Shown here one piece after another: positions 1 through 6,668 of a stretch of DNA of 13,562 bases; position 1 is the first letter of the stretch; the number at the start of each line of letters is the position of its first letter. The notes under the pieces are model-generated. The model saw only the letters and a list, made by a program, of their open reading frames with translations, made no database searches and was not told where the DNA came from. A program made the position numbers and the translations under genes. Origin of the DNA: Candidatus Omnitrophota bacterium. Lineage in GTDB: Bacteria > Omnitrophota > Gorgyraeia > B26-G9. Location of the stretch: contig JAGYOO010000014.1 of assembly GCA_018399295.1 (NCBI GenBank), positions 1-13,562 on the forward strand. The letters run 5' to 3'.

Positions 1-332
1 ACCGGGCCTGCCTGCGGGTAATCCGGCATAATATCGCGCTGTTGAATGTCCAGGAGCGCTGCCGGGTGATCCCGGGAGACGTCCATGCCGTCCTTCCCAG
101 GCTCAAGCGCGAGGGAGCGAAGTTTTCAACTCTTCTTGCCGACCCACCTTACGGCGAAGAAACGGCAAAAAAAATCTTGCTTGAAATTTCCATGTGTGAT
201 ATAGTAGACCATCCTGCGGTTTTCATATTGGAACATTCGAAGCAAGATAAACTGCCGGAACGACTTAACGATCTTAAATTGCTTCGGTTTAAGCAGTACG
301 GAGACACCGCGGTATCGTTTTACGAACTATGA
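1..332 (+). CDS. rsmD: 16S rRNA (guanine-N2)-methyltransferase RsmD, C-terminal part
   Basis: This is the 3' end of a gene that begins before the window; codons run in frame from base 3 and 109 residues are visible. RsmD uses S-adenosylmethionine to methylate G966 of 16S rRNA during small-subunit assembly. The direct evidence is the LADPPYG stretch, the D/N-P-P-Y/F catalytic motif of N2/N6 methyltransferases. It is followed by an alternating strand and helix pattern with ILEHSKQDKLPE and a C-terminal GDTAVSFYEL strand, as in RsmD. The neighbour supports the call, since rsmD directly upstream of coaD is a widespread arrangement. A TTG at 42 could be mistaken for a start, but the frame is open to the window edge and the SAM-binding half must lie upstream. 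Another rRNA or DNA methyltransferase cannot be fully excluded from this fragment alone. Confidence 0.85.
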   Translation, partial: RACLRVIRHNIALLNVQERCRVIPGDVHAVLPRLKREGAKFSTLLADPPYGEETAKKILLEISMCDIVDHPAVFILEHSKQDKLPERLNDLKLLRFKQYGDTAVSFYEL

Positions 333-386
333 AATTCGGTATGGTATTTTCTTGTCGGGCAATTTCCTGAAGCAGAAAGCCAGAAC

Positions 387-878
387 ATGCGTGATAAGCG
401 AAGAGGTGTTTATCCCGGCACTTTTGATCCGGTTACTTTTGGACATATTGACCTGATTAAAAGAGCCTCTCGGGTGTTTGATGAAGTAATTGTGGCTGTG
501 GGGGAAAACAGCGAGAAAAAACCTGTTTTCGCTCAATCGGAGCGGATTTCTATGTTACTGGAGGCCGTGAAGGGTATCCCGAATGTTATGGTTGAGGGCT
601 TCCGGGGGCTTGTGGTTGATTATGCCAAACAAAAAAAGGCAGGGGCGATAATTCGAGGTTTGAGAATGGTCTCTGATTTTGAGTACGAATTTCAGATGGC
701 CTTGACCAACCGGAAGCTGAATCCGGATGTCGAGGTAGTATTCATGATGACCAAAGATTCATATTCGTTCATTTCCAGTAAACTTATTAAAGAGATCGCT
801 TCTTATGGCGCTGATCTTAGTGATTTTGTGCCGGATTTTGTGCAAAAGCGGTTACAACAGGAACTTAGAGACGGGTGA
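387..878 (+). CDS. coaD: Pantetheine-phosphate adenylyltransferase CoaD
   Basis: CoaD transfers AMP from ATP to 4'-phosphopantetheine, giving dephospho-CoA, the penultimate step of coenzyme A synthesis in the cytoplasm. The 163-residue length is typical. Visible motifs are the nucleotidyltransferase GTFDPVTFGH signature (residues 11-20, the T/HxGH ATP-binding motif), IIRGLR (88-93), and FISSKLIKE (128-136), the C-terminal phosphate-binding motif usually written ISSTxVKE. The start is ATG 387, because VYPGTFDP follows almost at once as in the family. No convincing Shine-Dalgarno sequence precedes it. It lies 54 bases after rsmD and 4 bases before pta. Its position before pta and ackA puts CoA supply next to CoA-ester use. 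Confidence 0.97.
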   Translation: MRDKRRGVYPGTFDPVTFGHIDLIKRASRVFDEVIVAVGENSEKKPVFAQSERISMLLEAVKGIPNVMVEGFRGLVVDYAKQKKAGAIIRGLRMVSDFEYEFQMALTNRKLNPDVEVVFMMTKDSYSFISSKLIKEIASYGADLSDFVPDFVQKRLQQELRDG

Positions 879-882
879 TGTT

Positions 883-1878
883 ATGAACGTACTTAATGCG
901 CTAAGACGCAGAGCTCAACAGGCAAAAAAAACTATTGTTCTTCCTGAAGCCTCGGATGAACGGGTGCGGCAGGCCGCGGATACGGTTATTAGGGAGGGCC
1001 TGGCCAGGCTCATCCTCCTGGGTCGCAGGGATGAGATCCTGGAGACTGCCTCTGCCGAGGGCCTGGACCTTGCTCAGGCGGAGATTATCGATCCGATTGC
1101 CGATCCCGCGTTTGAAGAATACGCAACGCGGTTTTTTGAGGCGAGAAAACATAAAGGTGTCAGTGAAGAAGATGCCAGGGCTTTGATGGCCCAGACGGTT
1201 TATTTCGGGGCGATGATGGTGGCGACGGAACGGGCCGACGGATTTGTGGCCGGTGCTGTAACTACTACTGCCGAAGTGGCCAAGGCCGCGATCTATTGTA
1301 TCGGATTCGGAGGGAGAGTCGGGACGATTTCCAGCTCTTTTCTAGTGAGTGTTCCTGATTCTGAATACGGCGAGCATGGAGTTTTTGTCTTTGCCGACTG
1401 CGGGATTGTTCCCCAGCCGTCTCCCTCACAGCTGGCCAATATTGCCGGCGCGGCTGCTGAGCTGTTCCGGCTGCTGGTTGAAGTGGAGCCGCGAGTGGCG
1501 TTGTTAAGCTTTTCGTCAAAGGGGAGCGCGGAACATGAAGCGGTGGCAAAAGTGATCCGCGCTAAACAGATAATCGAAGAGCGTTTTCCAGACCTGGTGG
1601 TTGACGGCGAACTTCAGCTGGACGCGGCGATTGTTCCGGAGGTGGCCGCGATAAAGGCCCCGGACAGTCAGGTTGCCGGCAAGGCGAATGTTCTTATTTT
1701 CCCCGATCTTAACGCGGGAAATATCTCTTATAAGCTCGTGCAGCGTCTGGCCAAGGCTGATGTCATCGGGCCGATGATGCTGGGATTGAGAAAACCCTGC
1801 AGTGATCTCTCCCGCGGCTGTACGCGGGAAGAAGTGGTAAACGCGGTCTGTACGACTGCCATTCGGGTAATTGCCTGA
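883..1878 (+). CDS. pta: Phosphate acetyltransferase Pta (short form)
   Basis: This gene encodes 331 residues and catalyses acetyl-CoA + phosphate = acetyl phosphate + CoA. The protein is the short, single-domain form without the N-terminal regulatory domains of enterobacterial Pta. Visible family signatures are KTIVLPEASDERV (16-28), VAGAVTTTAEVAKAA (122-136), GFGGRVGTISS (141-151), SFSSKGSAEHE (209-219), DGELQLDAA (241-249), FPDLNAGNISYKLVQR (273-288), and a C-terminal DLSRGC whose Ser310 and Arg311 match the known active-site Ser-Arg pair. ATG 883 is preferred over the upstream in-frame ATG 805, which lies inside coaD and would add residues unlike the family. A GGTGA at 874-878 overlaps the coaD stop and can serve as ribosome binding site. 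The gene pairs with ackA directly downstream. A phosphate butyryltransferase is the main alternative, but the motifs favour acetyl. Confidence 0.95.
   Translation: MNVLNALRRRAQQAKKTIVLPEASDERVRQAADTVIREGLARLILLGRRDEILETASAEGLDLAQAEIIDPIADPAFEEYATRFFEARKHKGVSEEDARALMAQTVYFGAMMVATERADGFVAGAVTTTAEVAKAAIYCIGFGGRVGTISSSFLVSVPDSEYGEHGVFVFADCGIVPQPSPSQLANIAGAAAELFRLLVEVEPRVALLSFSSKGSAEHEAVAKVIRAKQIIEERFPDLVVDGELQLDAAIVPEVAAIKAPDSQVAGKANVLIFPDLNAGNISYKLVQRLAKADVIGPMMLGLRKPCSDLSRGCTREEVVNAVCTTAIRVIA
1810..1829. repeat. Inverted repeat inside pta
   Basis: TCCCGCG (1810-1816) and CGCGGGA (1823-1829) form a perfect 7-base-pair GC-rich stem with a six-base loop, within codons near the DLSRGC motif. No T-run follows. 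Codon constraint is a sufficient explanation. Confidence 0.5.
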
Positions 1879-1882
1879 AGAG

Positions 1883-3025
1883 ATGAATATCCTTATCATC
1901 AACTGTGGCAGCTCCTCCATAAAATACCGGCTTGTAAGGGCGGGACGTTTTCAGTCCCTGGTTTCCGGGATTGTGGAAAATATCGGGACGGATAAGGCCC
2001 GGATAATTAATGAACATAAGGGAGGTAAGCGACAGTATCGAGCTTCTCTTCCTGATTATGAGTCGGCCATTCAAAAGATTAGTGAATTGCTGTCGGATCC
2101 GGAGGCCGGCGCCATCAAGGATAAGTCCGAGATCTTTGCGGTTGGGCACCGGGTGGTCCATGGCGGGGAAGAATTTAAGTCCGCGGTAATTATTGACAAA
2201 TATGTTTTAAGCCGGATAAGTTTTTACAGCCGTCTGGCACCGTTGCATAATCCTCCGGCAGTAAACGGGATAAAGGCGGCAATGAAAATTTTTCCGGATA
2301 TTCCCCAGGCGGCTGTTTTCGATACCGCCTTCCATCAGACCATGCCTTCGGAGGCATATGTCTACGCTCTTCCCTATGATTATTACCGCCGGTATGGTAT
2401 CCGGCGTTACGGATTTCACGGTACAAGCCATCGTTACGTGGCTAACACGGCCGCGGCGCGGCTGAAAAAGCCGTTAACCCGTCTCAAGCTGATAACCTGT
2501 CATCTGGGAAACGGCTGCAGTATCACTGCCGTTAGAAACGGGATCTCTGTGGATACGAGTATGGGCTTTACTCCACTGGAGGGGCTGGTGATGGGGACCC
2601 GGTGCGGGGATTTGGATCCGGCCCTGGTTGGGTATATAATGGAGAAGGAAAAGCTGAGCATTGAACAGATCAGTCAGATATTGAACAGCAAAAGCGGACT
2701 TCTTGGAATCTCCGGTATCAGTAACGATATGCGGGATCTGATCACAGCGGCTGAAGAGGGTGAAGAGCGGGCCCGACTGGCCATTGACATATTTATTTAC
2801 CGGGTTAAAAAATATATCGGTGCCTATCTGGCGGTGATGGACGGGGCCGACGCGGTTGTGCTTACAGCCGGAATCGGAGAAAATTTTCCTCAGATGAGAA
2901 CTAGGCTTAAGCGGGAGTTGAAGAATCTGCTGCAGGGAACTCCGGTAATGACAATTGCGACAAATGAAGAAAAGTTGATTGCTCAGGATACCTTCGAACT
3001 TGTCCGTGTCGCAGGAAAGAGGTGA
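1883..3025 (+). CDS. ackA: Acetate kinase AckA
   Basis: AckA converts acetyl phosphate + ADP to acetate + ATP, the substrate-level phosphorylation step of acetate fermentation, or runs in reverse for acetate activation. The protein has 380 residues, slightly short of the usual 395-400. Motifs match the acetate/propionate kinase (ASKHA) fold: NCGSSSIKYRL (7-17), GHRVVHGG with Arg90, VFDTAFHQTMP with catalytic Asp147, FHGTSHRYV (178-186), HLGNGCSI (207-214), DTSMGFTPLEGLVMGTRCGD with Arg240, LTAGIGEN (327-334), and ATNEEKLIAQDT with the metal-binding Glu region near 362. ATG 1883 is chosen because MNILIINCGSSS is the canonical start; an in-frame TTG at 1871 lies inside pta. It begins 4 bases after the pta stop, so coupled translation is likely. 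Propionate kinase is a less likely alternative. Confidence 0.96.
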   Translation: MNILIINCGSSSIKYRLVRAGRFQSLVSGIVENIGTDKARIINEHKGGKRQYRASLPDYESAIQKISELLSDPEAGAIKDKSEIFAVGHRVVHGGEEFKSAVIIDKYVLSRISFYSRLAPLHNPPAVNGIKAAMKIFPDIPQAAVFDTAFHQTMPSEAYVYALPYDYYRRYGIRRYGFHGTSHRYVANTAAARLKKPLTRLKLITCHLGNGCSITAVRNGISVDTSMGFTPLEGLVMGTRCGDLDPALVGYIMEKEKLSIEQISQILNSKSGLLGISGISNDMRDLITAAEEGEERARLAIDIFIYRVKKYIGAYLAVMDGADAVVLTAGIGENFPQMRTRLKRELKNLLQGTPVMTIATNEEKLIAQDTFELVRVAGKR

Positions 3026-3029
3026 GGTC

Positions 3030-3470
3030 ATGAAGATAAACATACATGAGATCCCGCCTCAGGGTGTGACGCTCGAAGAAACAATAAGTGGTGAGATCCT
3101 GGACGTGGATCGTCCGGATATTGAAGTTGACGGGCCGGTTCGCGTGAAGGCCCAGGTGCAGCGGAAAAAGGATGGCGTGCGGATCGGGTTGGAGATCGAG
3201 GCTGGTATTCACATTACCTGCGGGCGCTGTCTTGATTATATTGAAAAAAACATCACCCGGCAAAGTGAAGTATTTAAGCCGGTCAAGGAAGATAAGGTTA
3301 TTGATTTAATTCAGATTGCGCGGGAAGAACTGGTCCTGGGGTTTCCCGCAACAGCGCTTTGCCGGGAAGACTGTCGTGGTTTGTGTCCGGTTTGCGGCCG
3401 GAATCGGAATCTGCGGCAGTGTAATTGCCCGGAAGACAGCCGGGTTTCACAGAATATTAAAATAGAGTGA
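3030..3470 (+). CDS. yceD: DUF177 (YceD-type) protein, zinc-ribbon-like
   Basis: This encodes a 146-residue member of the DUF177/YceD family, which almost always sits directly before rpmF. In bacteria and plastids the family has been linked to 23S rRNA and large-subunit biogenesis; the molecular role is not firmly established. Eight cysteines are visible: C64 and C67 (CGRC), then C111, C115, C119, C122, C131 and C133 in the CREDC-RGLCPVCG-CNC segment, which is the family hallmark and a probable metal site. The linker between the two cysteine regions (about 80-100) is short, leaving the protein below the usual 165-175 residues. ATG 3030 is supported by GAGGTGA (3019-3025) four bases upstream and by MKINI as a typical N-terminus. 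The longer reading from 2979 lies inside ackA. The gene is 4 bases downstream of ackA and 20 bases upstream of rpmF. Confidence 0.9.
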   Translation: MKINIHEIPPQGVTLEETISGEILDVDRPDIEVDGPVRVKAQVQRKKDGVRIGLEIEAGIHITCGRCLDYIEKNITRQSEVFKPVKEDKVIDLIQIAREELVLGFPATALCREDCRGLCPVCGRNRNLRQCNCPEDSRVSQNIKIE

Positions 3471-3490
3471 ATAAATCAAGGAGGTATTAA

Positions 3491-3685
3491 ATGGCCCATC
3501 CTAAACGGAAGCATTCGCGCGCCCGTAGGGATAAGAAGAGAACGCACATAAAGATTTCCGATCCCGCGCTTTCCCTCTGCCCGTCCTGCGGTCAGCCAAA
3601 GGCGCCGCATCACGTTTGCGATAAATGCGGGGTGTATAAAGGGAAGCAGTACGTAGAGATTAAAGAGAAGAAACCCAAGAAATAG
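3491..3685 (+). CDS. rpmF: Large-subunit ribosomal protein bL32
   Basis: This is a 64-residue, highly basic ribosomal protein of the 50S subunit. The N-terminus MAHPKRKHSRARRDKKR is the classical L32 start, and CPSCGQPKAPHHVCDKCG (C30, C33, C43, C46) is the zinc-ribbon version of the family. An organism carrying a C+ form may also have a cysteine-free paralogue elsewhere; none is visible here. Its ribosome binding site AAGGAGGT (3478-3485), five bases before the ATG, is the best in this half of the window and fits a highly expressed ribosomal protein. It sits in the conserved DUF177-rpmF-plsX block, which ties ribosome production to lipid synthesis at operon level. Confidence 0.98.
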   Translation: MAHPKRKHSRARRDKKRTHIKISDPALSLCPSCGQPKAPHHVCDKCGVYKGKQYVEIKEKKPKK

Positions 3686-3690
3686 CTTTT

Positions 3691-4713
3691 ATGGATAAAC
3701 AGGGATTAGTTATCGCGATTGATGCTATGGGGGGTGATAAGGCCCCGGAAGTGGTGGTCAAGGGTGCGTTGGCGGCTGCCGCCGACATGGAGGGAAGGAT
3801 CGCACTGGTTGGAAATGAGCCTGAGATCCGTTCGATCCTTGAGTCCTTGAAGCAGTCTCTGCCGGAAAACATCTATATCCGACATGCCTCGGAAAAGATT
3901 GGCATGGAGGAGCCGCCGGCAGTGAGTGTTCGTCGGAAAAAAGATTCTTCGATCAATGTGGCGGTGCGAATGGTAAAGGACGGCGAGGCATCGGCCATGG
4001 TCTCAGCTGGAAATACCGGAGCGGTGGTTTGCGCGGCCAGCCTGTTTCTAAGACCCCTTCCCGGGGTGGATCGCCCCGGGATCAGTGTTCTGTTTCCCAC
4101 CTTGACCGGCGTAGTGCAGGTCATGGACGTGGGCGCGAACATTGATGCCAAGCCCGAGCATCTGTTGCAGTACGGGGTCATGGGTACTATTTATTCCCGC
4201 TATGTTCTGCGTAAGGAGAATCCCCGGGTCGGTCTGCTTAATATCGGCGAAGAGGAGACCAAGGGGCCGGAATTCGTGAAGGAGACGTTCAAGCTGCTTG
4301 AACAGCATCAAAATGTTAATTTTATCGGAAACATTGAAGGCCGGGATATCTTTACCGGTGATTGCGATGTAATAATCTGTGACGCTTTTCTCGGTAATGT
4401 GGTTTTAAAGGTTTCGGAGGGGCTTGCCGACGCGTTTAAGGAGCTGTTGAAGCGGAAGCTCGGCTCCAGCCTTATCTGCCGAATCGGGTCGCTGCTCAGC
4501 GCTCCGGCCTTTCGGGCCTTAAAGAAGGAAATTGATTATTCAGAGTACGGCGGGGCGCCTTTGCTGGGAGTGGATGGGGTCTGTATTGTCGCTCATGGCG
4601 GATCTTCCGAGAACGCGATAAAGAATGCTATCAATGTCGCGCGTAAATCAGTCTTAAACGACGTTAATGATCATATTGTTGAGGCGATCAGGAATGGAAG
4701 AAAAAGTGAATAG
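3691..4713 (+). CDS. plsX: Phosphate acyltransferase PlsX
   Basis: PlsX makes acyl phosphate from acyl-ACP and inorganic phosphate; PlsY then uses it to acylate glycerol-3-phosphate, so this is the link from fatty acid to phospholipid synthesis at the membrane surface. The protein has 340 residues, the normal size. Motifs seen are IAIDAMGGDKAP (8-19) at the N-terminus, VSAGNTGA (104-111), GLLNIGEEETKG, CDAFLGNVVLK, and the C-terminal IDYSEYGGAPLLGVDG followed by AHGGSS. It starts 5 bases after rpmF with no clear ribosome binding site, so translation may depend on ribosomes finishing rpmF. Its 3' end overlaps fabD by 20 bases. A GC-rich inverted repeat lies inside the gene at 4059-4081. No fapR regulator gene precedes it, unlike in many Firmicutes. 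Confidence 0.97.
   Translation: MDKQGLVIAIDAMGGDKAPEVVVKGALAAAADMEGRIALVGNEPEIRSILESLKQSLPENIYIRHASEKIGMEEPPAVSVRRKKDSSINVAVRMVKDGEASAMVSAGNTGAVVCAASLFLRPLPGVDRPGISVLFPTLTGVVQVMDVGANIDAKPEHLLQYGVMGTIYSRYVLRKENPRVGLLNIGEEETKGPEFVKETFKLLEQHQNVNFIGNIEGRDIFTGDCDVIICDAFLGNVVLKVSEGLADAFKELLKRKLGSSLICRIGSLLSAPAFRALKKEIDYSEYGGAPLLGVDGVCIVAHGGSSENAIKNAINVARKSVLNDVNDHIVEAIRNGRKSE
4059..4081. repeat. GC-rich inverted repeat inside plsX
   Basis: TCCCGGGG (4059-4066) and CCCCGGGA (4074-4081) are perfect complements around a seven-base loop, giving an 8-base-pair stem that is almost all G and C. It encodes part of LPGVDRPGI. No T-run follows, so it is not an intrinsic terminator; it could slow ribosomes or polymerase or limit 3' decay. 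Confidence 0.6.
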
Positions 4714-5647
4714 TTCTGCTGCCTTTGTTTTCCCCGGGCAGGGTGCCCAGTATGTGGGAATGGGCCGGGAACTCTATGAAGATTATGCGGTTGCGCGGGA
4801 GGTATTCGATTCCGCGCAAGAGGTGCTTGGCTTTGACTTGGCCCGGATCTGCTTTGAAGGGCCGCGGGAGGAACTGACGAAAAGCGCTGTTTGCCAGCCG
4901 GCTATCCTGACTCACAGTATTGCCGCTTTGATGGTGCTGAAGGAAGTCACGGATCGGAAAGTTCTGCTGCCTTTGGTCTGCGCCGGGCTTAGTCTGGGGG
5001 AATATTCGGCAATGACGGCTTGCGGTATTCTTGAGTTTAAGGACGCGGTGCGGCTGGTTCATCTGCGGGGAAAGTATATGGACGAGGCCTCAGATTTGAA
5101 TCCCGGGGGAATGGTGTGCGTGCTCGGTCTGGAGCCGGCGGCAGTAAAAGAGGTTTGCGAACAGACCGGTACCGAGGTGGCCAATCTCAACAGTCCGGGG
5201 CAGGTAGTAGTATCCGGAAGTCTTCCGGATCTTAACGTCCTGACTGAAGCGGCCCGGGCGGCTGGTGCCAAAAGAGTTATTCCGCTGCAGGTGAGCGGAG
5301 CTTTTCACTCGTCTCTGATGAATCCGGCCGCGGAAAAACTTGCTGCTGAGATTGCCAGGACAAAGATGGATAATCCGAAAACAGGCTTTATTGCTAATGT
5401 GAGCGCGGAATTTGAATCCGACCCGGCCCGGATCCGTGAGCTGCTTATCCGGCAGGTGAAAGAGACGACTCGCTGGGAAGCAAGCGTGCGGCAGATGACA
5501 GAGGCCGGGGTTAAACGATTTCTGGAGATCGGACCAGGCAAGGTTCTGCGTGGATTGATTCAGAAGATCGATCGGGAGGCCGGAATAATCAATCTGGAGA
5601 AGGCCGGAGATTTTGAGGGCATCAATTCATTGAAGGAGGTGTTATGA
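4694..5647 (+). CDS. fabD: Malonyl-CoA:ACP transacylase FabD
   Basis: FabD moves the malonyl group from malonyl-CoA to the phosphopantetheine arm of ACP, supplying the extender unit for type II fatty acid synthesis. The 317 residues match the family length. FVFPGQGAQYVGMG (11-24) is the N-terminal signature, and GLSLGEYSA (98-106) carries the nucleophile Ser100, with Leu where Escherichia has His before the Ser. Arg125 in LVHLRGKYM corresponds to the malonate-binding arginine, and GAFHSSLM (202-209) has catalytic His205. ATG 4694 is preferred to ATG 4667, since the latter adds nine residues from within plsX and GAGG at 4681-4684 fits the later start. Its stop overlaps the fabG start (ATGA). 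A 19-base near-palindrome lies inside at 5212-5230. Confidence 0.96.
   Translation: MEEKVNSSAAFVFPGQGAQYVGMGRELYEDYAVAREVFDSAQEVLGFDLARICFEGPREELTKSAVCQPAILTHSIAALMVLKEVTDRKVLLPLVCAGLSLGEYSAMTACGILEFKDAVRLVHLRGKYMDEASDLNPGGMVCVLGLEPAAVKEVCEQTGTEVANLNSPGQVVVSGSLPDLNVLTEAARAAGAKRVIPLQVSGAFHSSLMNPAAEKLAAEIARTKMDNPKTGFIANVSAEFESDPARIRELLIRQVKETTRWEASVRQMTEAGVKRFLEIGPGKVLRGLIQKIDREAGIINLEKAGDFEGINSLKEVL
5212..5230. repeat. 19-base near-palindrome inside fabD
   Basis: ATCCGGAAG and CTTCCGGAT flank a single central T, so both strands read the same for nine bases either side of the centre. Odd-centred dyads of this size are typical of dimeric repressor sites. It lies within codons for SGSLPD, and no matching site was noticed elsewhere in the window. 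Confidence 0.6.
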
Positions 5648-6384
5648 AACTGCAGGGAAAAGTGGCGGTTATAACCGGAGGCGCGCGGGGTATTGGGAAG
5701 TCGATTGCCGAGGCTCTGGCCCGCGAAGGCGCTGATTGCGCTATCTGCGATGTAAACCCTGAAGACTTAGCTGTTTGTGCTGCGGATATTGAGGCATTAG
5801 GCGTTAAAAGTCTATCCTGTCAGCTTGATGTTTCCAGTCTTACGCAATGTGAAGAAACAGTCAATAAAATTATTGACAAGTTAGGGAAAATAGATATACT
5901 AATCAATAATGCCGGCATCACCCGGGACGGCCTGCTTCTGAGAATGAAAGAGCAGGATTGGGATCAGGTTATTGCGGTAAATCTTAAAGGTACTTTTAAT
6001 TGTACTAAGGCAGCTCTTAAGACTATGCTCAAGCAAAAGAGCGGCAAAATAGTCAACGTCGCCTCAATCATCGGAATCATGGGCAACGCGGGACAGGCTA
6101 ATTACGCCGCTTCGAAAGCCGGGATTATTGGTCTTACCAAAAGCACTGCCAAAGAAGTAGCTTCCCGAAACATAACAGTGAATGCGATTGCTCCGGGATT
6201 TATTGAAACCAGAATGACTGAGGTTTTGCCGGAGAGTGTGCGAAACGAGATGCTTAAACAGATTCCTCTGGCCCGTTTCGGAAGTCCGGAGGACGTCGCC
6301 CGTCTGGTTCTGTTTCTCAGCAGCGACGAGTCAAGCTATATCACCGGTCAGGTCGTTCAGATCGACGGTGGGATGGTAATGTAA
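5644..6384 (+). CDS. fabG: 3-oxoacyl-ACP reductase FabG
   Basis: FabG reduces 3-oxoacyl-ACP to 3-hydroxyacyl-ACP with NADPH, the first reduction of each elongation cycle. It is a 246-residue classical short-chain dehydrogenase. The dinucleotide-binding TGGARGIG lies at residues 11-18, NNAG at 88-91, and the catalytic tetrad is Asn113, Ser141, Tyr154 and Lys158 (NYAASKAG). The C-terminal end [31 protein letters not shown] is typical of FabG. A strong AAGGAGGTG (5633-5641) precedes ATG 5644 although the start overlaps the fabD stop, so it can be both coupled and independently initiated. Around 5760-6010 the sequence becomes visibly more AT-rich than its neighbours and contains a near-consensus promoter (5873-5900). 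Other short-chain dehydrogenases exist, but the context makes FabG nearly certain. Confidence 0.97.
   Translation: MKLQGKVAVITGGARGIGKSIAEALAREGADCAICDVNPEDLAVCAADIEALGVKSLSCQLDVSSLTQCEETVNKIIDKLGKIDILINNAGITRDGLLLRMKEQDWDQVIAVNLKGTFNCTKAALKTMLKQKSGKIVNVASIIGIMGNAGQANYAASKAGIIGLTKSTAKEVASRNITVNAIAPGFIETRMTEVLPESVRNEMLKQIPLARFGSPEDVARLVLFLSSDESSYITGQVVQIDGGMVM
5873..5900 (+). promoter_or_regulatory. Candidate sigma70-type promoter inside fabG
   Basis: TTGACA at 5873-5878 is a perfect -35 box, and TATACT at 5895-5900 matches the -10 consensus at five of six positions, with a 16-base spacer. It points towards the rest of fabG, acpP and fabF. The -10 is formed by the codons GAT ATA CTA, and ATA and CTA look uncommon in these genes, which otherwise favour other Ile and Leu codons. 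It could give extra transcripts for acpP, whose product is needed in great excess. This is a sequence match only; chance or protein constraint could also produce it. Confidence 0.4.
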
Positions 6385-6410
6385 CTTGGTTGAAAGGAGG
6401 AAAAAAAGAC

Positions 6411-6653
6411 ATGGCGGTAGACGAAAAGGTAAAGGCAATAATAGTTGATCAGTTGGGTGTGAAGCCTGAGGAAGTAACGTCAACAGCTTCCTTTGTGGAT
6501 GACCTGGGTGCCGATTCGCTGGATACGGTGGAGTTGGTTATGGCTCTGGAAGAAGAGTTCGGGGTTGAGATTCCGGATGAGGATGCCGAGAAGATGACCA
6601 CCGTTGGCGAGGCTATCAAGTATATTGACGAAAAAACCGGCAACAAGGAATAA
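6411..6653 (+). CDS. acpP: Acyl carrier protein AcpP
   Basis: This is an 80-residue, strongly acidic carrier protein that holds growing acyl chains on a 4'-phosphopantetheine arm. The attachment site is Ser36 in [21 protein letters not shown], the universal ACP motif, and the following [20 protein letters not shown] is the canonical helix III/IV region. ATG 6411 is chosen: AAAGGAGG at 6393-6400 lies ten bases upstream. A TTG at 6390 in the same frame precedes that site and would translate it. It sits 26 bases after fabG and 15 before fabF, the standard fabG-acpP-fabF order. The strong ribosome binding site, and possibly the promoter within fabG, would help give the high level this protein needs. 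Confidence 0.98.
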   Translation: MAVDEKVKAIIVDQLGVKPEEVTSTASFVDDLGADSLDTVELVMALEEEFGVEIPDEDAEKMTTVGEAIKYIDEKTGNKE

Positions 6654-6668
6654 GTCGCAGCGTTTCTA

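Noticed and set aside
333..386. Possible promoter between rsmD and coaD
   Set aside because: TATGGT and nearby T-rich bases have no -35 box at suitable distance; nothing convincing was seen.
805..882. Upstream ATG giving Pta a 26-residue extension
   Set aside because: The extension lies inside coaD and is unlike Pta N-termini; ATG 883 with GGTGA fits better.
2193..2220. TTGACA with GATAAG inside ackA
   Set aside because: Only four of six -10 bases match, and there is no reason for a promoter at this point.
2784..2812. TTGACA inside ackA followed by an A-rich stretch, as a promoter for the DUF177-rpmF genes
   Set aside because: At 16-18 base spacing the -10 matches only four of six positions, which AT-rich codons readily give.
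2474..3043. A 189-codon open frame on the minus strand across ackA
   Set aside because: It lies wholly over the well-supported ackA gene, its translation resembles no family I recognise, and no ribosome site precedes it.
3471..3490. FapR-type operator before rpmF/plsX
   Set aside because: The 20-base gap holds the ribosome site and no dyad resembling the FapR site as I remember it.
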